From Thermodesulfobacteriota bacterium (lineage in GTDB: Bacteria; Desulfobacterota; WTBG01; CAIYCZ01; CAIRTM01), in the NCBI GenBank assembly GCA_028278025.1, contig JANQFE010000014.1, positions 1-60,528 on the forward strand: 60,528 nt of DNA. Reading direction: 5' to 3'. This document shows, one piece after another, positions 9,204 to 18,348 of the stretch; the stretch's first letter is position 1; each line of letters opens with the position of its first letter. The translations under genes and the position numbers were made by a program. The notes under the pieces were generated by a model. That model made no database searches. It saw only the letters and a list, made by a program, of their open reading frames with translations, and was not told where the DNA came from.

Positions 9204-10592
9204 TTAATTTAATTTCACTGTAACATCTTTGGCAACCATGTCAACAATGGGCAGCGTCGGTGCATCTTTTCCCAGCAGAAGGTTGGCAACGGCCTGAGGA
9301 TACGAGCGATAGCGCAGCACGGTTTTGACAGTAAGCGGGCTTTGACTGTCCTGGGGTACTACAAATGAATAATTCTCAACCGCAGATCCTTTGGGGGGGA
9401 TCGTTTTGTTGTATTCAAAACGTACCATCTCCCAAGGCTTAACGGTGTGATGCCCTTCCTTGTCAACCGCATAGGCATTATATATACGGGCATCTTGCGC
9501 AATGTTACCTTCGGCATCAAGGCTTCCGGAACGAAAGATCTCTTTGCCCTTAGCATCCTTAACCTGTACATCAAGCCACATCTGCCGCACCTCGGTCAGG
9601 CTTGTCGGCAGGTTATGGCCGGCACCGACATTTGTTACTTTGACAACAAGGGTGACCATGTCTCCGCGTTTACCGGTTTGGGGTGCCTGCACATCAAGCG
9701 CTGCAGCACTTTTAAGACGCTCTTCGGCAATGCCGGCATGCTTCTTGTGCCCCAGCAACGTCGGAACAGTAAAATTTGCGCCGACAAATTCGTGAGTGAA
9801 CATGTTATCCCTATCAGGCCCCATTATACTGGGCTTGCCCGGGTTCTGAGGCCGCTTCATTGTGCGGGCAGCTTCGATTGCCTTTTCAACCGGCATCATG
9901 TGACAGTCCTGGCATTGGATGCCGGCCTGGGCATATACGGAATATTTCCACTCATCATAGGTCCGCTCAATATGAAAATTTGTTACCGGGTGAAAAACAT
10001 GGTGGCAGTTTGCACAAAATTTAGATTGGGTGTGCAGCTCCGAGTAGGCTGTATCATGCTGAGGAGACTCTGAATCCTTGTAAGGTCCCCGCTTGACATC
10101 ACCCGGTGCCACTATAATCGATGCATTCTGGGGCTCATAGGTGGGGGTTTCCAGAAACGTACTGGCTTTAACCGTATGGCACACGTCACAGTGCACACCT
10201 TCTTTCACAATGTCACTGGCCTGAAACTCGCCATCTTTGAAAACAATATCATTGGAAACAACCCCAACAGCAGCATGACAGCCGCCGCAGAGCTGCTTGG
10301 TAAAACCCTTCGTTTCCGTTTCCCCCAGTTTCCAGAGCGCCTGGAAAACAGGGTCTACGAAAGCACTGGCATGCATGGAACCTTTCCACTGGGCATAGAT
10401 TTCAGGATGGCAGCCCATACAAATATCAGGTGATTCAAAGTCGCTCGGTTTTACCGGTTTGCCGGATTCGGTGGTGATAAGAGAAGGATAGAACGGAAAT
10501 TTATCCTTCAGAGTCTCTTCTGCATACGGCGCAGCAAAGGCGACCATGATAAAAAGAATACAAACTGTCGGTACAATAATGCTTTTTTTCAT
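9204..10592 (-). CDS. Periplasmic pentaheme cytochrome c
   Basis: A 462-residue exported protein with an N-terminal signal peptide (about residues 1-24). Five CxxCH haem c sites are at residues 58-62, 102-106, 135-139, 193-197 and 227-231; several flanking His residues could serve as distal ligands. The haem region resembles cytochrome c554 and related multihaem carriers. The C-terminal half (about 285-462) has no haem sites and looks like a beta-sandwich (VTNVGAGHNLPTS). Likely an electron-transfer protein or reductase. It is followed on the same strand by the flavodiiron gene and preceded by the siroheme-reductase-like gene. Confidence 0.9.
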   Translation of the reverse strand: MKKSIIVPTVCILFIMVAFAAPYAEETLKDKFPFYPSLITTESGKPVKPSDFESPDICMGCHPEIYAQWKGSMHASAFVDPVFQALWKLGETETKGFTKQLCGGCHAAVGVVSNDIVFKDGEFQASDIVKEGVHCDVCHTVKASTFLETPTYEPQNASIIVAPGDVKRGPYKDSESPQHDTAYSELHTQSKFCANCHHVFHPVTNFHIERTYDEWKYSVYAQAGIQCQDCHMMPVEKAIEAARTMKRPQNPGKPSIMGPDRDNMFTHEFVGANFTVPTLLGHKKHAGIAEERLKSAAALDVQAPQTGKRGDMVTLVVKVTNVGAGHNLPTSLTEVRQMWLDVQVKDAKGKEIFRSGSLDAEGNIAQDARIYNAYAVDKEGHHTVKPWEMVRFEYNKTIPPKGSAVENYSFVVPQDSQSPLTVKTVLRYRSYPQAVANLLLGKDAPTLPIVDMVAKDVTVKLN

Positions 10593-10663
10593 AACATCCT
10601 CCTGTGTGTTCTTTTTGTTTATTTAAAAAACCCTAAACTTAAAAAATCAACATCCAGCGGCTT

Positions 10664-11551
10664 TTAAATTTTGCCCAACCCTGAAACACCATGCTGCTTA
10701 ATCAGCTCATGAAAGGTAAGTCCATGGCCCTGTGCAGGTGTATTTTTAAATAGATTAATACAATTTTCAAGTATTTTCAAAACCCCTGCTGTATCAGTAC
10801 ATTCAGAAACGGTTTGTGCGATCAGGGGGTGCCGGGCCCCGTGGCCGCCTACTACTACCTTATATCCTTTCTGTTTAGTAAACAGAACGTTTTCTTTACA
10901 CTCTTTGACACATCCACCGCATAGAACACATTTTTGAAAATCTATCGCCGGAGCATTGCTGTTCAAAACAATCGCACCATCAATGCAATACTTGATACAC
11001 AGCTTGCACTGGGTACATCCTGTATTGCGCACAGCAGGTTCGTAGGTACAAATTATGCCGAAATCTGAAAAATACGGTGACAGGCAGCAGTTTGGGCATC
11101 CAATAATTGCTACGTGAAATATATGGTGTGACATAAGCGGGGTACACGCTTTGTCCATTATAATCTTTGTTATCTCAAGCTCTTTGAGTTTGGTTCTCAC
11201 CGGTGTTACTATCTGTTGAACCATCTGCCGTTTTTCACCGGGGCATGCTCCAAACTTTACCGGACAGGCCTGAATCGAGTAAAGCTCGCCTGCATCCTCC
11301 TCAAAAAACTCATCCGGAAGCCCCATGTCATCTCCCCGCAGCATAGCCCTGACTATGTCAAAAGCTTCGCTGCCGAGTTTTTTCTCATAGCCTTTTTCGG
11401 TAGCCTGTGCAATCGGGATGGTTACCGTATCAAGGCCTTTGTGCCGAGCCCTTCTTTCAGCATCAAGCTTGGCAAGATGCGCCATTACCGGCGGCAATGG
11501 AATAGTGTTAACAATTTCTAATGCTTCCTTTGCCCACTTCATTCTTGACAC
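10664..11551 (-). CDS. Siroheme sulfite/nitrite reductase-like ferredoxin protein
   Basis: A 295-residue protein related to the small anaerobic sulfite reductase / nitrite-sulfite reductase 4Fe-4S family. Residues 143-166 hold the GCPNCC...DFGI stretch typical of the siroheme 4Fe-4S half. An inserted two-cluster ferredoxin follows with Cys 179, 182, 185, 189 and 208, 211, 214, 218, and then VVVGGHGARHPLIAQTV, the phosphate-binding segment seen in AsrC-type enzymes. The usual upstream C-x5-C pair is not clear (a lone CTPLMSH at 136). Siroheme binding is therefore uncertain, and an electron-transfer role is possible. Confidence 0.7.
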   Translation of the reverse strand: MSRMKWAKEALEIVNTIPLPPVMAHLAKLDAERRARHKGLDTVTIPIAQATEKGYEKKLGSEAFDIVRAMLRGDDMGLPDEFFEEDAGELYSIQACPVKFGACPGEKRQMVQQIVTPVRTKLKELEITKIIMDKACTPLMSHHIFHVAIIGCPNCCLSPYFSDFGIICTYEPAVRNTGCTQCKLCIKYCIDGAIVLNSNAPAIDFQKCVLCGGCVKECKENVLFTKQKGYKVVVGGHGARHPLIAQTVSECTDTAGVLKILENCINLFKNTPAQGHGLTFHELIKQHGVSGLGKI

Positions 11552-11602
11552 GCGCCTTTCATCAAACTGTAACTGGAAGCCAGCTATCCCGGTTGAAAGA
11601 TT

Positions 11603-11691
11603 GTTAACTGCCGACTAACTCGGACATTCTAAGCGGACTGGTCGTCCGCTTAGAATGTCGGCGTTAGTCGGCGTCTGTCTGCGGTTAATAA
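11603..11691. repeat. Dispersed hairpin repeat, GGAC/GTCC type
   Basis: Perfect 14-bp hairpin CATTCTAAGCGGAC (11625-11638) / GTCCGCTTAGAATG (11644-11657), flanked by inverted ends: TTAACTGCCGACTAAC on the left and GTTAGTCGGCGTCTGTCTG then CGGTTAATAAT on the right. The same hairpin is nested inside the larger copy at 53304-53530. Confidence 0.75.
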
Positions 11692-11763
11692 TAAAAAAAG
11701 TTGGTTGATCATCAATGTATGCAAATTCAATTACTATTTCAGGTCAAATATATATATAAACCT

Positions 11764-12918
11764 CTAAGCTTTTACCAGTTTTCTGCTTGCCAGCCTGAAA
11801 AGCGAGGGATATACCAGGCTGGCCATAAGAGCAGTAAGTATTAAAATACTATTTGTTTCAGCTGTTAAAAATCCCATTTTCACGCCCAGGGTGCCGGCTA
11901 CTACAATCATGGAAAGCGGGGATGAGAGCAGCAGGGCTATGCTGAGGCTCTCACGCAGATTCACCTTCAGCAACCGTGCCAGCAGCACTGGGTAGATATT
12001 GCTCACCAGGATCATTCCCGTCATGAACAGAGCCAGCATAATATTTGCAGCCGATTTTGCCAGCCCTATATCAAAGCCTGCGCCAACACCTATAAAAAAG
12101 AACGGCGTGAAAAATCCGAATCCAACTGCATTAATTTTCTCCTCAAACCGTCCCTTGCTCTTAAAAACATAACTGAACACAACGCCTGCCATGAATGAGC
12201 CCAAAATTGCTTCAACCCCTGCAAAATGGGCCAGCAGAGCGCCTGCAAAAGCTATTGCAATTACTGCCCGGATACCCTCTTCAACAGGATCATCACTTTC
12301 CATGACTTTTTCAATCCATTGCGGGTTCCACCAGGCAGTTAAATATAAAATTTTAAGAAACAGTACTGCGACAATTAAAAGTGCAATTAATTTCACTACG
12401 GCTATTGCGGCCATGATGGTAAGGCCGAATTCGTGATATACATCAATACCGGTCAGTATAGCAATAGACAAAAGCTCACCCATTACCGCAATGCCGGTAA
12501 TATGACTTCCTATGGCGGTTTTTATCATGCCGGTTTCTTTTAGCACGGCAACAACTATTGCTGCAGAAACAACCGCGACAGCTATGCCGATATAAAACGA
12601 AAAACCCAAAGCAATAAAGATAAGCGGAGTTACAGCAAGGGACAGCAACGCGATAAGTGAATACAATACCAGAGCCTTGGGCTGCTTGAGAAGGCTTGTT
12701 AAATCAACCTCCATGCCGGCTATAAACATTAGATAGATAAATCCTATCTGTTTAAGCAGCAGAAACCAGTCCGGCTCACGGGTCATAACGGTATTAAAAA
12801 GGCAAATGCCAAGGATTACTTCAATAGTGGCTGAAGGGATTCTAAACGTTCTGGCTAAAAAGGGGATCGTGGCAGCCCCGGCAATAATAGTAAAAATAAG
12901 GATAAGTTGTTCAGTCAT
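11764..12918 (-). CDS. CPA2-family cation:proton antiporter (Kef-type membrane subunit)
   Basis: A 384-residue membrane protein with about 12 hydrophobic segments and no cytoplasmic nucleotide-binding domain. The motif FIAGMEVDLTSL near residue 65 is typical of KefB/NapA-type Na+/H+ or K+/H+ exchangers. The regulatory RCK domain that is normally fused at the C-terminus is supplied by the upstream gene, whose stop lies 4 bp before this start. Likely function is K+ or Na+ efflux in exchange for protons. Confidence 0.88.
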   Translation of the reverse strand: MTEQLILIFTIIAGAATIPFLARTFRIPSATIEVILGICLFNTVMTREPDWFLLLKQIGFIYLMFIAGMEVDLTSLLKQPKALVLYSLIALLSLAVTPLIFIALGFSFYIGIAVAVVSAAIVVAVLKETGMIKTAIGSHITGIAVMGELLSIAILTGIDVYHEFGLTIMAAIAVVKLIALLIVAVLFLKILYLTAWWNPQWIEKVMESDDPVEEGIRAVIAIAFAGALLAHFAGVEAILGSFMAGVVFSYVFKSKGRFEEKINAVGFGFFTPFFFIGVGAGFDIGLAKSAANIMLALFMTGMILVSNIYPVLLARLLKVNLRESLSIALLLSSPLSMIVVAGTLGVKMGFLTAETNSILILTALMASLVYPSLFRLASRKLVKA

Positions 12919-12922
12919 ACAG

Positions 12923-14383
12923 CTAAAACGCCTCTTCAGCTTCAGGAATGATCAGGGTCGATACTGAAGACTGCCTGATAACACTCCAAACCACATCAGG
13001 ATTAAAAATAGATGCAATCCAGCCCTGTTGTTTCAGACCCGCGGGATCAACAAGAAACAGGTTAAATTTATGCATGTGCGGCGGAATAACCTTTACCGGG
13101 TTACCTTTCAGAATACGAACACCCACACTTAGTTTATAAATGTGGCTTAAGTCAACTATGTTTTTTCGTATTGCCGAAAATTCTTCAAGGTCATCATCTG
13201 AAGCGATGTATTGTGAAGGCTCCACTAACAGCGCGGTGATTCTATTGTGCAAGGATGCAACCAGTTCAAAAACATGTTCCATCACATGAGTCACATCAAC
13301 GCCCTGAATACATGTCACCACCGATTCGGTATACGGGAATGTTCCGCCGGCAAGGATTACTGGAGAACAGGCGGTTTCCGATAAACTTACAAGAAACTTT
13401 TTCGTGAAAAAAGCAAAGGGGGTGTTCAATGTCTGTTTAGAAAAAACAATAAATCCATAATGCCTTTGCTGCTGCCGCACAAAATCGATAAGCCGTTCAA
13501 ACGACAACGTTATTTTTTCTATATCCTGAAAATCCTGTTTTTCTATATATTGGTCAACTATGGATAATTGTTGCGGTTTGATCTTTTGCTCGTACATAAA
13601 AATGACCTTTTTTAACGGAAAAACAGAGCTCAGATATCGAAGCTCTTCAAAATAAGAAAGCGGTTCCCCTCCGCGAATACAGGCCAGCATCGTCTCACCA
13701 TATTCAAGGGGAAAATTCTGAAACCTGAACGTAAGTATCTCCGCAACAGTATTCAAAACATCCGGTTCGCCAAGAATCACAACCCGGTCACGGGGCTTCA
13801 AAACCGTATCACCACCTGGAATTACTATAGCGCCATCACGGTAAATAATGCCGACCCGCCATTCCAGTGAGGCAATAGCGTTTAAAGGCTTGTTAGCAAG
13901 TTTTGAATTCGGATGGATTTCTACCTCACGAATTTCATTTTTCCCAAGTCCGATTCCATGAGCAGACTTCGACTTTGTTCCGATCATGTTGAGGATACCA
14001 ACAACACTGGCAGTAAAAATATTTTCAACCTCAGCACCATATGCTTCTAATGTTTTTATACCGGTTGGGGTAATTCCAATAGAAATAATCCGTTTGGGGC
14101 TAAAATGCTCCTTTAGTATACGCGCGATTTCCAGATTTACCTTTTCTCTGGTAAGAGTAATGATTATGATATCAGCTTTGTTAACCGTTGCCTCTTCAAG
14201 TACCAGTCTGCTGGTGGCATCTCCGATAATAAAGTTCAGTTCAGTTTCTCGCAGTGAGTATGCAGTTTGCTGGCGGGAAGGGTCTGAATCAATGCAGGTA
14301 ATCTCAAACTCACGCGGCAGCCTGTGCAATAGCTGCAGGCCGATACTACTCAAACCGATAATAACAACACTGTAAGGTTGCAC
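12923..14383 (-). CDS. TrkA-N/TrkA-C domain regulator of the antiporter
   Basis: A 486-residue cytoplasmic protein. Residues 1-130 form an RCK/TrkA-N Rossmann domain (VVIIGLSSIGLQLLHRL, then an acidic D at the end of strand 2). Residues about 150-220 form a TrkA-C domain (EVEIHPNSKLANKPL ... DRVVILG). The remaining 260 residues look like a degenerate universal-stress-protein-type fold, with no clear ATP motif. It precedes the CPA2 antiporter with a 4-bp gap, so the two form a split Kef system in which nucleotide binding gates transport. Confidence 0.82.
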   Translation of the reverse strand: MQPYSVVIIGLSSIGLQLLHRLPREFEITCIDSDPSRQQTAYSLRETELNFIIGDATSRLVLEEATVNKADIIIITLTREKVNLEIARILKEHFSPKRIISIGITPTGIKTLEAYGAEVENIFTASVVGILNMIGTKSKSAHGIGLGKNEIREVEIHPNSKLANKPLNAIASLEWRVGIIYRDGAIVIPGGDTVLKPRDRVVILGEPDVLNTVAEILTFRFQNFPLEYGETMLACIRGGEPLSYFEELRYLSSVFPLKKVIFMYEQKIKPQQLSIVDQYIEKQDFQDIEKITLSFERLIDFVRQQQRHYGFIVFSKQTLNTPFAFFTKKFLVSLSETACSPVILAGGTFPYTESVVTCIQGVDVTHVMEHVFELVASLHNRITALLVEPSQYIASDDDLEEFSAIRKNIVDLSHIYKLSVGVRILKGNPVKVIPPHMHKFNLFLVDPAGLKQQGWIASIFNPDVVWSVIRQSSVSTLIIPEAEEAF

Positions 14384-14486
14384 AGTTATTCCCGTTATAA
14401 AAATTAAGGTTTTTCATGATATGCTTAATTGGCAGGCTTGGACCAGGTATATCAAAAAACATCCCGTAAAACAAAGCGGGGCGTTT

Positions 14487-14879
14487 TTATCTGTTTCTGC
14501 AAACAGGGCATATGCCCATAAATTCAAGGCGATGTCCCAGCACTTTATATCCACGTTCATCAACGAGGCGATTCTCAATATTCCTGAATTGCTGCAATTC
14601 TACATCATCAACTTTTCCGCACTCCATACATCTAATATGATAATGCGGCTCAACATTACCATCAAAACGTTTTTGTCTGCCGCCAACCTCAATCTTTTGT
14701 ACCATTCCCTGGTCTGTCATCCACTCCAAATTACGATAGACAGTTGCCAAACTGATTCTAGGTAATCGTTGTCTAACCATATCATAGAGATCATCAGCAG
14801 TAGGGTGACTTGTAACGGAACGCAGCTCCTCCAGAATTACTTCACGTTGATGGGTTATTCTGAGATTTTCTTCTTTCAT
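14487..14879 (-). CDS. perR: Fur-family transcriptional regulator, PerR-like
   Basis: A 130-residue Fur-family repressor. The N-terminal winged helix contains the recognition segment ISLATVYRNLEWM (about 41-53). The C-terminal dimerisation part has HYHIRCMECGKVDDV and closes with GICPVCR, giving the two CxxC pairs that hold structural zinc. Co-location with rubrerythrin, desulfoferrodoxin and ferritin supports a peroxide-sensing (PerR) role over iron-only Fur, but the sequence alone cannot separate them. It is transcribed divergently from rubrerythrin, and an operator-like palindrome lies just upstream. Confidence 0.85.
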   Translation of the reverse strand: MKEENLRITHQREVILEELRSVTSHPTADDLYDMVRQRLPRISLATVYRNLEWMTDQGMVQKIEVGGRQKRFDGNVEPHYHIRCMECGKVDDVELQQFRNIENRLVDERGYKVLGHRLEFMGICPVCRNR

Positions 14880-14908
14880 CTGTAACTCAACGGTTATTTA
14901 TAAAAAGT

Positions 14909-14932
14909 CTAATAACTATTATTAGTTAATAA
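14909..14932 (-). promoter_or_regulatory. Putative PerR/Fur autoregulatory operator
   Basis: Two overlapping inverted repeats: CTAATAA-cta-TTATTAG (14909-14925) and TTATTA-gt-TAATAA (14919-14932). Both are made of the AT-rich half-sites used by Fur-family proteins. They lie 30-53 bp upstream of the regulator start, which fits autorepression. Confidence 0.65.
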
Positions 14933-15007
14933 CCATTATCATGTCAAGTATTTTTTTTAAAAATTTTTCATACCCTAGAAAAAATTATTATAAAAAAAGC
15001 ATTTTTA

Positions 15008-15033
15008 AACCATCCCGATATATCGGGATGGTT
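15008..15033. repeat. Perfect 26-bp palindrome
   Basis: AACCATCCCGATA followed immediately by its exact complement TATCGGGATGGTT. It lies in the 407-bp gap between the divergent regulator and rubrerythrin genes. There is no T-run on either side. It could be a regulator site or an RNA hairpin. Confidence 0.6.
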
Positions 15034-15115
15034 ATTGACTTAAATTTTAGTTATTGATTACAGATTATCAAAGAATTACCCATGGATATAGTTTTTCAGG
15101 GAATAGTTTTTTTAC

Positions 15116-15149
15116 TTGACATAGTAATAATAATCATTATTATTACTAT
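15116..15149 (+). promoter_or_regulatory. Rubrerythrin promoter with overlapping PerR/Fur-type palindrome
   Basis: A consensus -35 TTGACA (15116-15121) is followed by a perfect palindrome from 15121 to 15149 centred on C15135, with half-site AGTAATAATAAT. The palindrome covers the spacer and the ATTATT -10 region, so a bound repressor would block RNA polymerase. The half-sites match those upstream of the regulator at 14909-14932. Confidence 0.8.
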
Positions 15150-15286
15150 TAAGCTTTTAGATTTCCCTTTTAGAAAAAACAAATTTTCTTGTTGACAAAA
15201 AATGTTTTTAGAGAAATGTATAAAAGCCTAAAACATAAAAATTCATAATTATTAACTATAAAAAAACAAAAGGAAAGGAGAAAAGG

Positions 15287-15874
15287 ATGGATTTTAAAGA
15301 CAGTAAAACTATGCAGAATCTTATTAATTCTTTTGCGGGTGAATCTCAGGCCCGTAACCGCTATACTTTCTTTTCGAGCATTGCCCGCAAAGCAGGTTAT
15401 CAACAGATAGCTGCAATCTTTGAGGATACTGCAAATAATGAAAAGGAGCATGCAAAAGTTTATTTTAACCATCTTGTGAGTCATCTTGGAGAAGCCGAGG
15501 CCATGGCGACCGTAAATGCCTCTTATCCTGTTATTCTGTCTGATACAGCGGCCAATCTTGAATCAGCCATTGGCGGTGAACATATCGAATGGACTGAACT
15601 GTATCCCAACGCTGCTAAAGACGCCGATGAGGAGGGGTTTCCGGAAGTTGCCGAAAGTTTTCGCCAGGTTGCTGAAGCTGAAAAGGAACATGAAAAACGC
15701 TACCAGGCTTTAAAAAATAACATTGAAAACGGCAAAGTCTTTAAAAAAGATGCACCGGTAAAATGGCGCTGCAGAAATTGCGGGCGGGTAATGGAAGCAG
15801 CCGAAGCTCCGGCCATATGCCCTGCCTGTAAACATGCCCAGGAATATTATGAAGTAATAGCTGAAAATTATTAG
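15287..15874 (+). CDS. rbr: Rubrerythrin
   Basis: A 195-residue protein with the standard two domains. The N-terminal four-helix bundle carries the diiron ligands ([37 protein letters not shown]). The C-terminal rubredoxin domain begins [12 protein letters not shown] and closes with [13 protein letters not shown]. Rubrerythrin reduces hydrogen peroxide to water in anaerobes, taking electrons from rubredoxin or NADH-linked reductases. It starts after AAAGGAGAAAAGG. It is the first gene of a peroxide/superoxide operon with desulfoferrodoxin 31 bp downstream and lies under the palindromic operator. Confidence 0.97.
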   Translation: MDFKDSKTMQNLINSFAGESQARNRYTFFSSIARKAGYQQIAAIFEDTANNEKEHAKVYFNHLVSHLGEAEAMATVNASYPVILSDTAANLESAIGGEHIEWTELYPNAAKDADEEGFPEVAESFRQVAEAEKEHEKRYQALKNNIENGKVFKKDAPVKWRCRNCGRVMEAAEAPAICPACKHAQEYYEVIAENY

Positions 15875-15905
15875 ATACCAATAACAGCAGCAAGGAGAGA
15901 ATACC

Positions 15906-16283
15906 ATGGCAGAACAAAGAGAAGTATATAAATGTGAAATTTGTGGCAACATTGTTGAGTTTCTGCACGGCGGTGGCGGCAAACTGGTATGCTGCCAGCA
16001 GGAAATGATCTTGCAGAAGGAAAACAGTGTTGATGCAGCGGTAGAAAAACATGTGCCGATTATTGAACAAAACGGTACTACCTGCACGGTCAAGGTCGGC
16101 AGTGTCCCGCACCCCATGGAAGAAAAACACTACATTGAATTCATAGAACTGTTGACCGAAGCCCGTATATACCGCGCATATCTGGATCCCGGCAAACAGC
16201 CCGAAGCAAGCTTTGATGTTAAAGGCCACGTAATAAGCGCCCGTGCATACTGCAATCTCCATGGCCTGTGGAAAAGTGCTTGA
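15906..16283 (+). CDS. dfx: Desulfoferrodoxin (superoxide reductase)
   Basis: A 125-residue two-domain protein, the family's usual length. The N-terminal desulforedoxin-type centre I has Cys in YKCEICG and VCCQQ. Centre II of the superoxide reductase domain shows [18 protein letters not shown] and CNLHGLW, providing the four His and one Cys that bind iron. It reduces superoxide to peroxide, which rubrerythrin can then remove. It follows rubrerythrin by 31 bp with an AAGGAGAG ribosome site and is probably co-transcribed with it. Confidence 0.97.
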   Translation: MAEQREVYKCEICGNIVEFLHGGGGKLVCCQQEMILQKENSVDAAVEKHVPIIEQNGTTCTVKVGSVPHPMEEKHYIEFIELLTEARIYRAYLDPGKQPEASFDVKGHVISARAYCNLHGLWKSA

Positions 16284-16377
16284 TAATTGCAGAGCGCTTG
16301 TACCATATAAACTTGTTAGTATGTTTTGACTTATGCATTTTTCCCGGAGCAAACAGTAAATCCGGTTTATAAAAGGG

Positions 16378-16410
16378 CAAAAAGGGTGAATAACTATTCA
16401 CCCTTTTTTG
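16378..16410 (+). terminator. Rho-independent terminator
   Basis: Stem AAAGGGTGAATA / TATTCACCCTTT with a 2-nt spacer at 16381-16406, followed by more T. It ends the rubrerythrin-desulfoferrodoxin unit before ferritin. Confidence 0.88.
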
Positions 16411-16492
16411 TCCAAAACCTAAACCTTAAACAGAAGATTGTGAAAACCCAGGATTTCTACACAAAAATTTTCCTTTTTAAAGGAGAACTACT

Positions 16493-17008
16493 ATGCTAAG
16501 CAAAAAAATACAGGAGGCCTTAAATGATCAGATTAATGCTGAATTATATTCATCATACCTATATCTTGCAATGCAGGCATATTTTGAATCACAGGCTGTG
16601 CCGGGATGTGCCAATTGGATGCATTGCCAGGCCCAGGAGGAAATTGTTCACGCCATGAAGATCTATGATTTTGTACATGAACGCAATGGCAAGGTAGTAC
16701 TGAAACCAATAGCACAGCCCCCGCTAACCTGGCCGTCAGTACTTGCAGTTTTCAAGGCTGCCTATGAACACGAACAGAAAGTAACCGTGCGTATTAACAA
16801 ACTTGTTGATCTGGCCTTAAAAGAGAGCGATCATGCTACTAATAATTTTTTGCAGTGGTTTGTCTCTGAACAGGTTGAGGAAGAAGCCTCAGCCTGCGGA
16901 GTTGTTGACAAGCTGAAGCTTGTTGGCAAGTCCGGCGAAGCCCTTTTTCAGCTCGACAAGGAGCTTGGCCAAAGGGTTTTTACCCCTCCGGCAGCACAGC
17001 AGCAGTAG
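16493..17008 (+). CDS. ftnA: Bacterial ferritin (FtnA type)
   Basis: A 171-residue four-helix ferritin. Ferroxidase ligands appear in [29 protein letters not shown] and [10 protein letters not shown]. There is no haem-binding Met typical of bacterioferritin. It stores iron and limits Fenton chemistry. The start follows AAAGGAGAA. A separate terminator upstream suggests an independent promoter, although no clear operator is visible there. It completes the oxygen-defence block. Confidence 0.95.
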   Translation: MLSKKIQEALNDQINAELYSSYLYLAMQAYFESQAVPGCANWMHCQAQEEIVHAMKIYDFVHERNGKVVLKPIAQPPLTWPSVLAVFKAAYEHEQKVTVRINKLVDLALKESDHATNNFLQWFVSEQVEEEASACGVVDKLKLVGKSGEALFQLDKELGQRVFTPPAAQQQ

Positions 17009-17074
17009 CACCGGACTCTAAGACCGGTCCTTGCAATTATCCCAGCCCACAGGGCATGGGTTAATAGAATTAAC

Positions 17075-17235
17075 TAACCGCAGAATCACGCAGACAGTCG
17101 CGGACTTTTTGCTCCCGCGACACTGCGGGAGCAAAACCATCTCTGGCCTTTCAGACCGGGGGTATACTATAATACCGATGCTATGAGCCTTGTAATTTCT
17201 CAAACCAGACTGTTTTTATATTGCAAAACGATTGC
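17075..17235 (+). repeat. Dispersed hairpin repeat, GCTCCCGC type, copy 1
   Basis: Begins TAACCGCAGA (17075) and carries the hairpin TTTTGCTCCCGC (17107-17118) / GCGGGAGCAAAA (17125-17136), then GGCCTTTCAGACC and ATGAGCCTTGTAATTTCTCAA, ending near ATTGC at 17235. The same order of blocks is found at 18349-18502 (inverted), 28701-28828 and 53304-53530. This copy overlaps the start of the efflux adaptor gene. Confidence 0.85.
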
Positions 17236-18280
17236 TTTTTCCCTTTTTTATGCTGCAGGTATCCTGGGAGTAATACTGCTCTGCAGCAACTGCAACCCAA
17301 ATTCTAACGCCCCCCCACCGGCACGGCCTCCTGTTACAGTAGAGACTATTACGGTAAAAGCCGAGCAAACCGAGGAGACTATATCGGTGGTCGGTACCAT
17401 ACTCTCCAACGAATCGGTAAGTATCAAACCTGAAGTTACCGGTAAAATAATCTTTATCGGCTTCACCGAAGGTGAGCATGTGGAGCTGGACACAATACTG
17501 TTTAAGCTTGATACTGATCTGCTTGATGCAGAATACCAGGAGGTTAAAGCCAACTATAATTTTGCCAAAACACAGTATAGGCGTGCAAAAAATCTAAAAA
17601 AAAGCAATGTTATACCGGAAGAAAAATATGACGACGACTACCGTGCCTATATCAATGCACAGTCAAAACTCAACACCCTTGCAACACGCCTTAAAAAGCA
17701 TGCGATTAAAGCCCCCTTCAAGGGGATAGTAGGGGCGCGGGCAGTATCGGTGGGTGATTACGTGGCGGTTGGACAACATCTGGTAAATATTGAGGATCTT
17801 GCAATAGTAAAGGCCGAGTTTTATGTACCGGAGCGCTATCTCCGGAATATTAATACAGGCCAGACTGTGCGTATACAGGTTCAGGCCCTGGCAGACAATT
17901 ATGGAGGAACCATCTACCTCATAGATCCCAGAATCCAGCCCGCAACACGCAGCGCTTTAATTCGTGCTAAAATCCCGAATCCCGAACAAACCCTCCGACC
18001 TGGTATGTTCTGTACCGTTAAGGTAGTATTGGCAACGCGTGCAAATGCCCTGCTGGTCCCTCAGGAGGCTCTCGTCTCACGGGGAGAAAAACAGTTTTTG
18101 TTTATAAATAAAGATGCCCGCGCAGAAATAAGACCGGTCACCACTGGTATTTTTTCCGGTGAACGAGTTGAAATAATTTCGGGTCTGGAGGAGGGCGAAG
18201 CTGTTATTGTTACAGGTGTTCAAAAAATAATGCCCGGGATGAGCCTGGTAGAGGCACAAGCCGGAAAAACTATAGAATAG
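17183..18280 (+). CDS. RND efflux periplasmic adaptor (membrane fusion protein)
   Basis: A 365-residue HlyD/AcrA-family adaptor. Residues about 1-36 include a membrane-export segment (FYAAGILGVILLC). A proline-rich linker, the barrel-sandwich halves (SIKPEVTGKIIFIGFTEGEHV and APFKGIVGARAVSVGDYV), a short hairpin and a C-terminal beta-barrel follow (VLLVPQEALVSRG-type segment). It links the RND pump to an outer-membrane channel. The first ~17 codons, including the ATG, lie inside a dispersed repeat. A second copy of the repeat, inverted, follows the gene. The true start may differ, as no clear ribosome site precedes this ATG. No TolC gene is in the window. Confidence 0.9.
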   Translation: MSLVISQTRLFLYCKTIAFSLFYAAGILGVILLCSNCNPNSNAPPPARPPVTVETITVKAEQTEETISVVGTILSNESVSIKPEVTGKIIFIGFTEGEHVELDTILFKLDTDLLDAEYQEVKANYNFAKTQYRRAKNLKKSNVIPEEKYDDDYRAYINAQSKLNTLATRLKKHAIKAPFKGIVGARAVSVGDYVAVGQHLVNIEDLAIVKAEFYVPERYLRNINTGQTVRIQVQALADNYGGTIYLIDPRIQPATRSALIRAKIPNPEQTLRPGMFCTVKVVLATRANALLVPQEALVSRGEKQFLFINKDARAEIRPVTTGIFSGERVEIISGLEEGEAVIVTGVQKIMPGMSLVEAQAGKTIE

Positions 18281-18348
18281 CATTTAGTAACCATCTCCGT
18301 CCATTAGGCGTGATTTCATAAAAACTAACTAATCGTGCCAAAAAAAAT

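Noticed and set aside
9447..10073. A 208-codon plus-strand frame opposite the cytochrome gene
   Set aside because: Antisense to the pentaheme cytochrome; no ribosome site and no recognisable domain.
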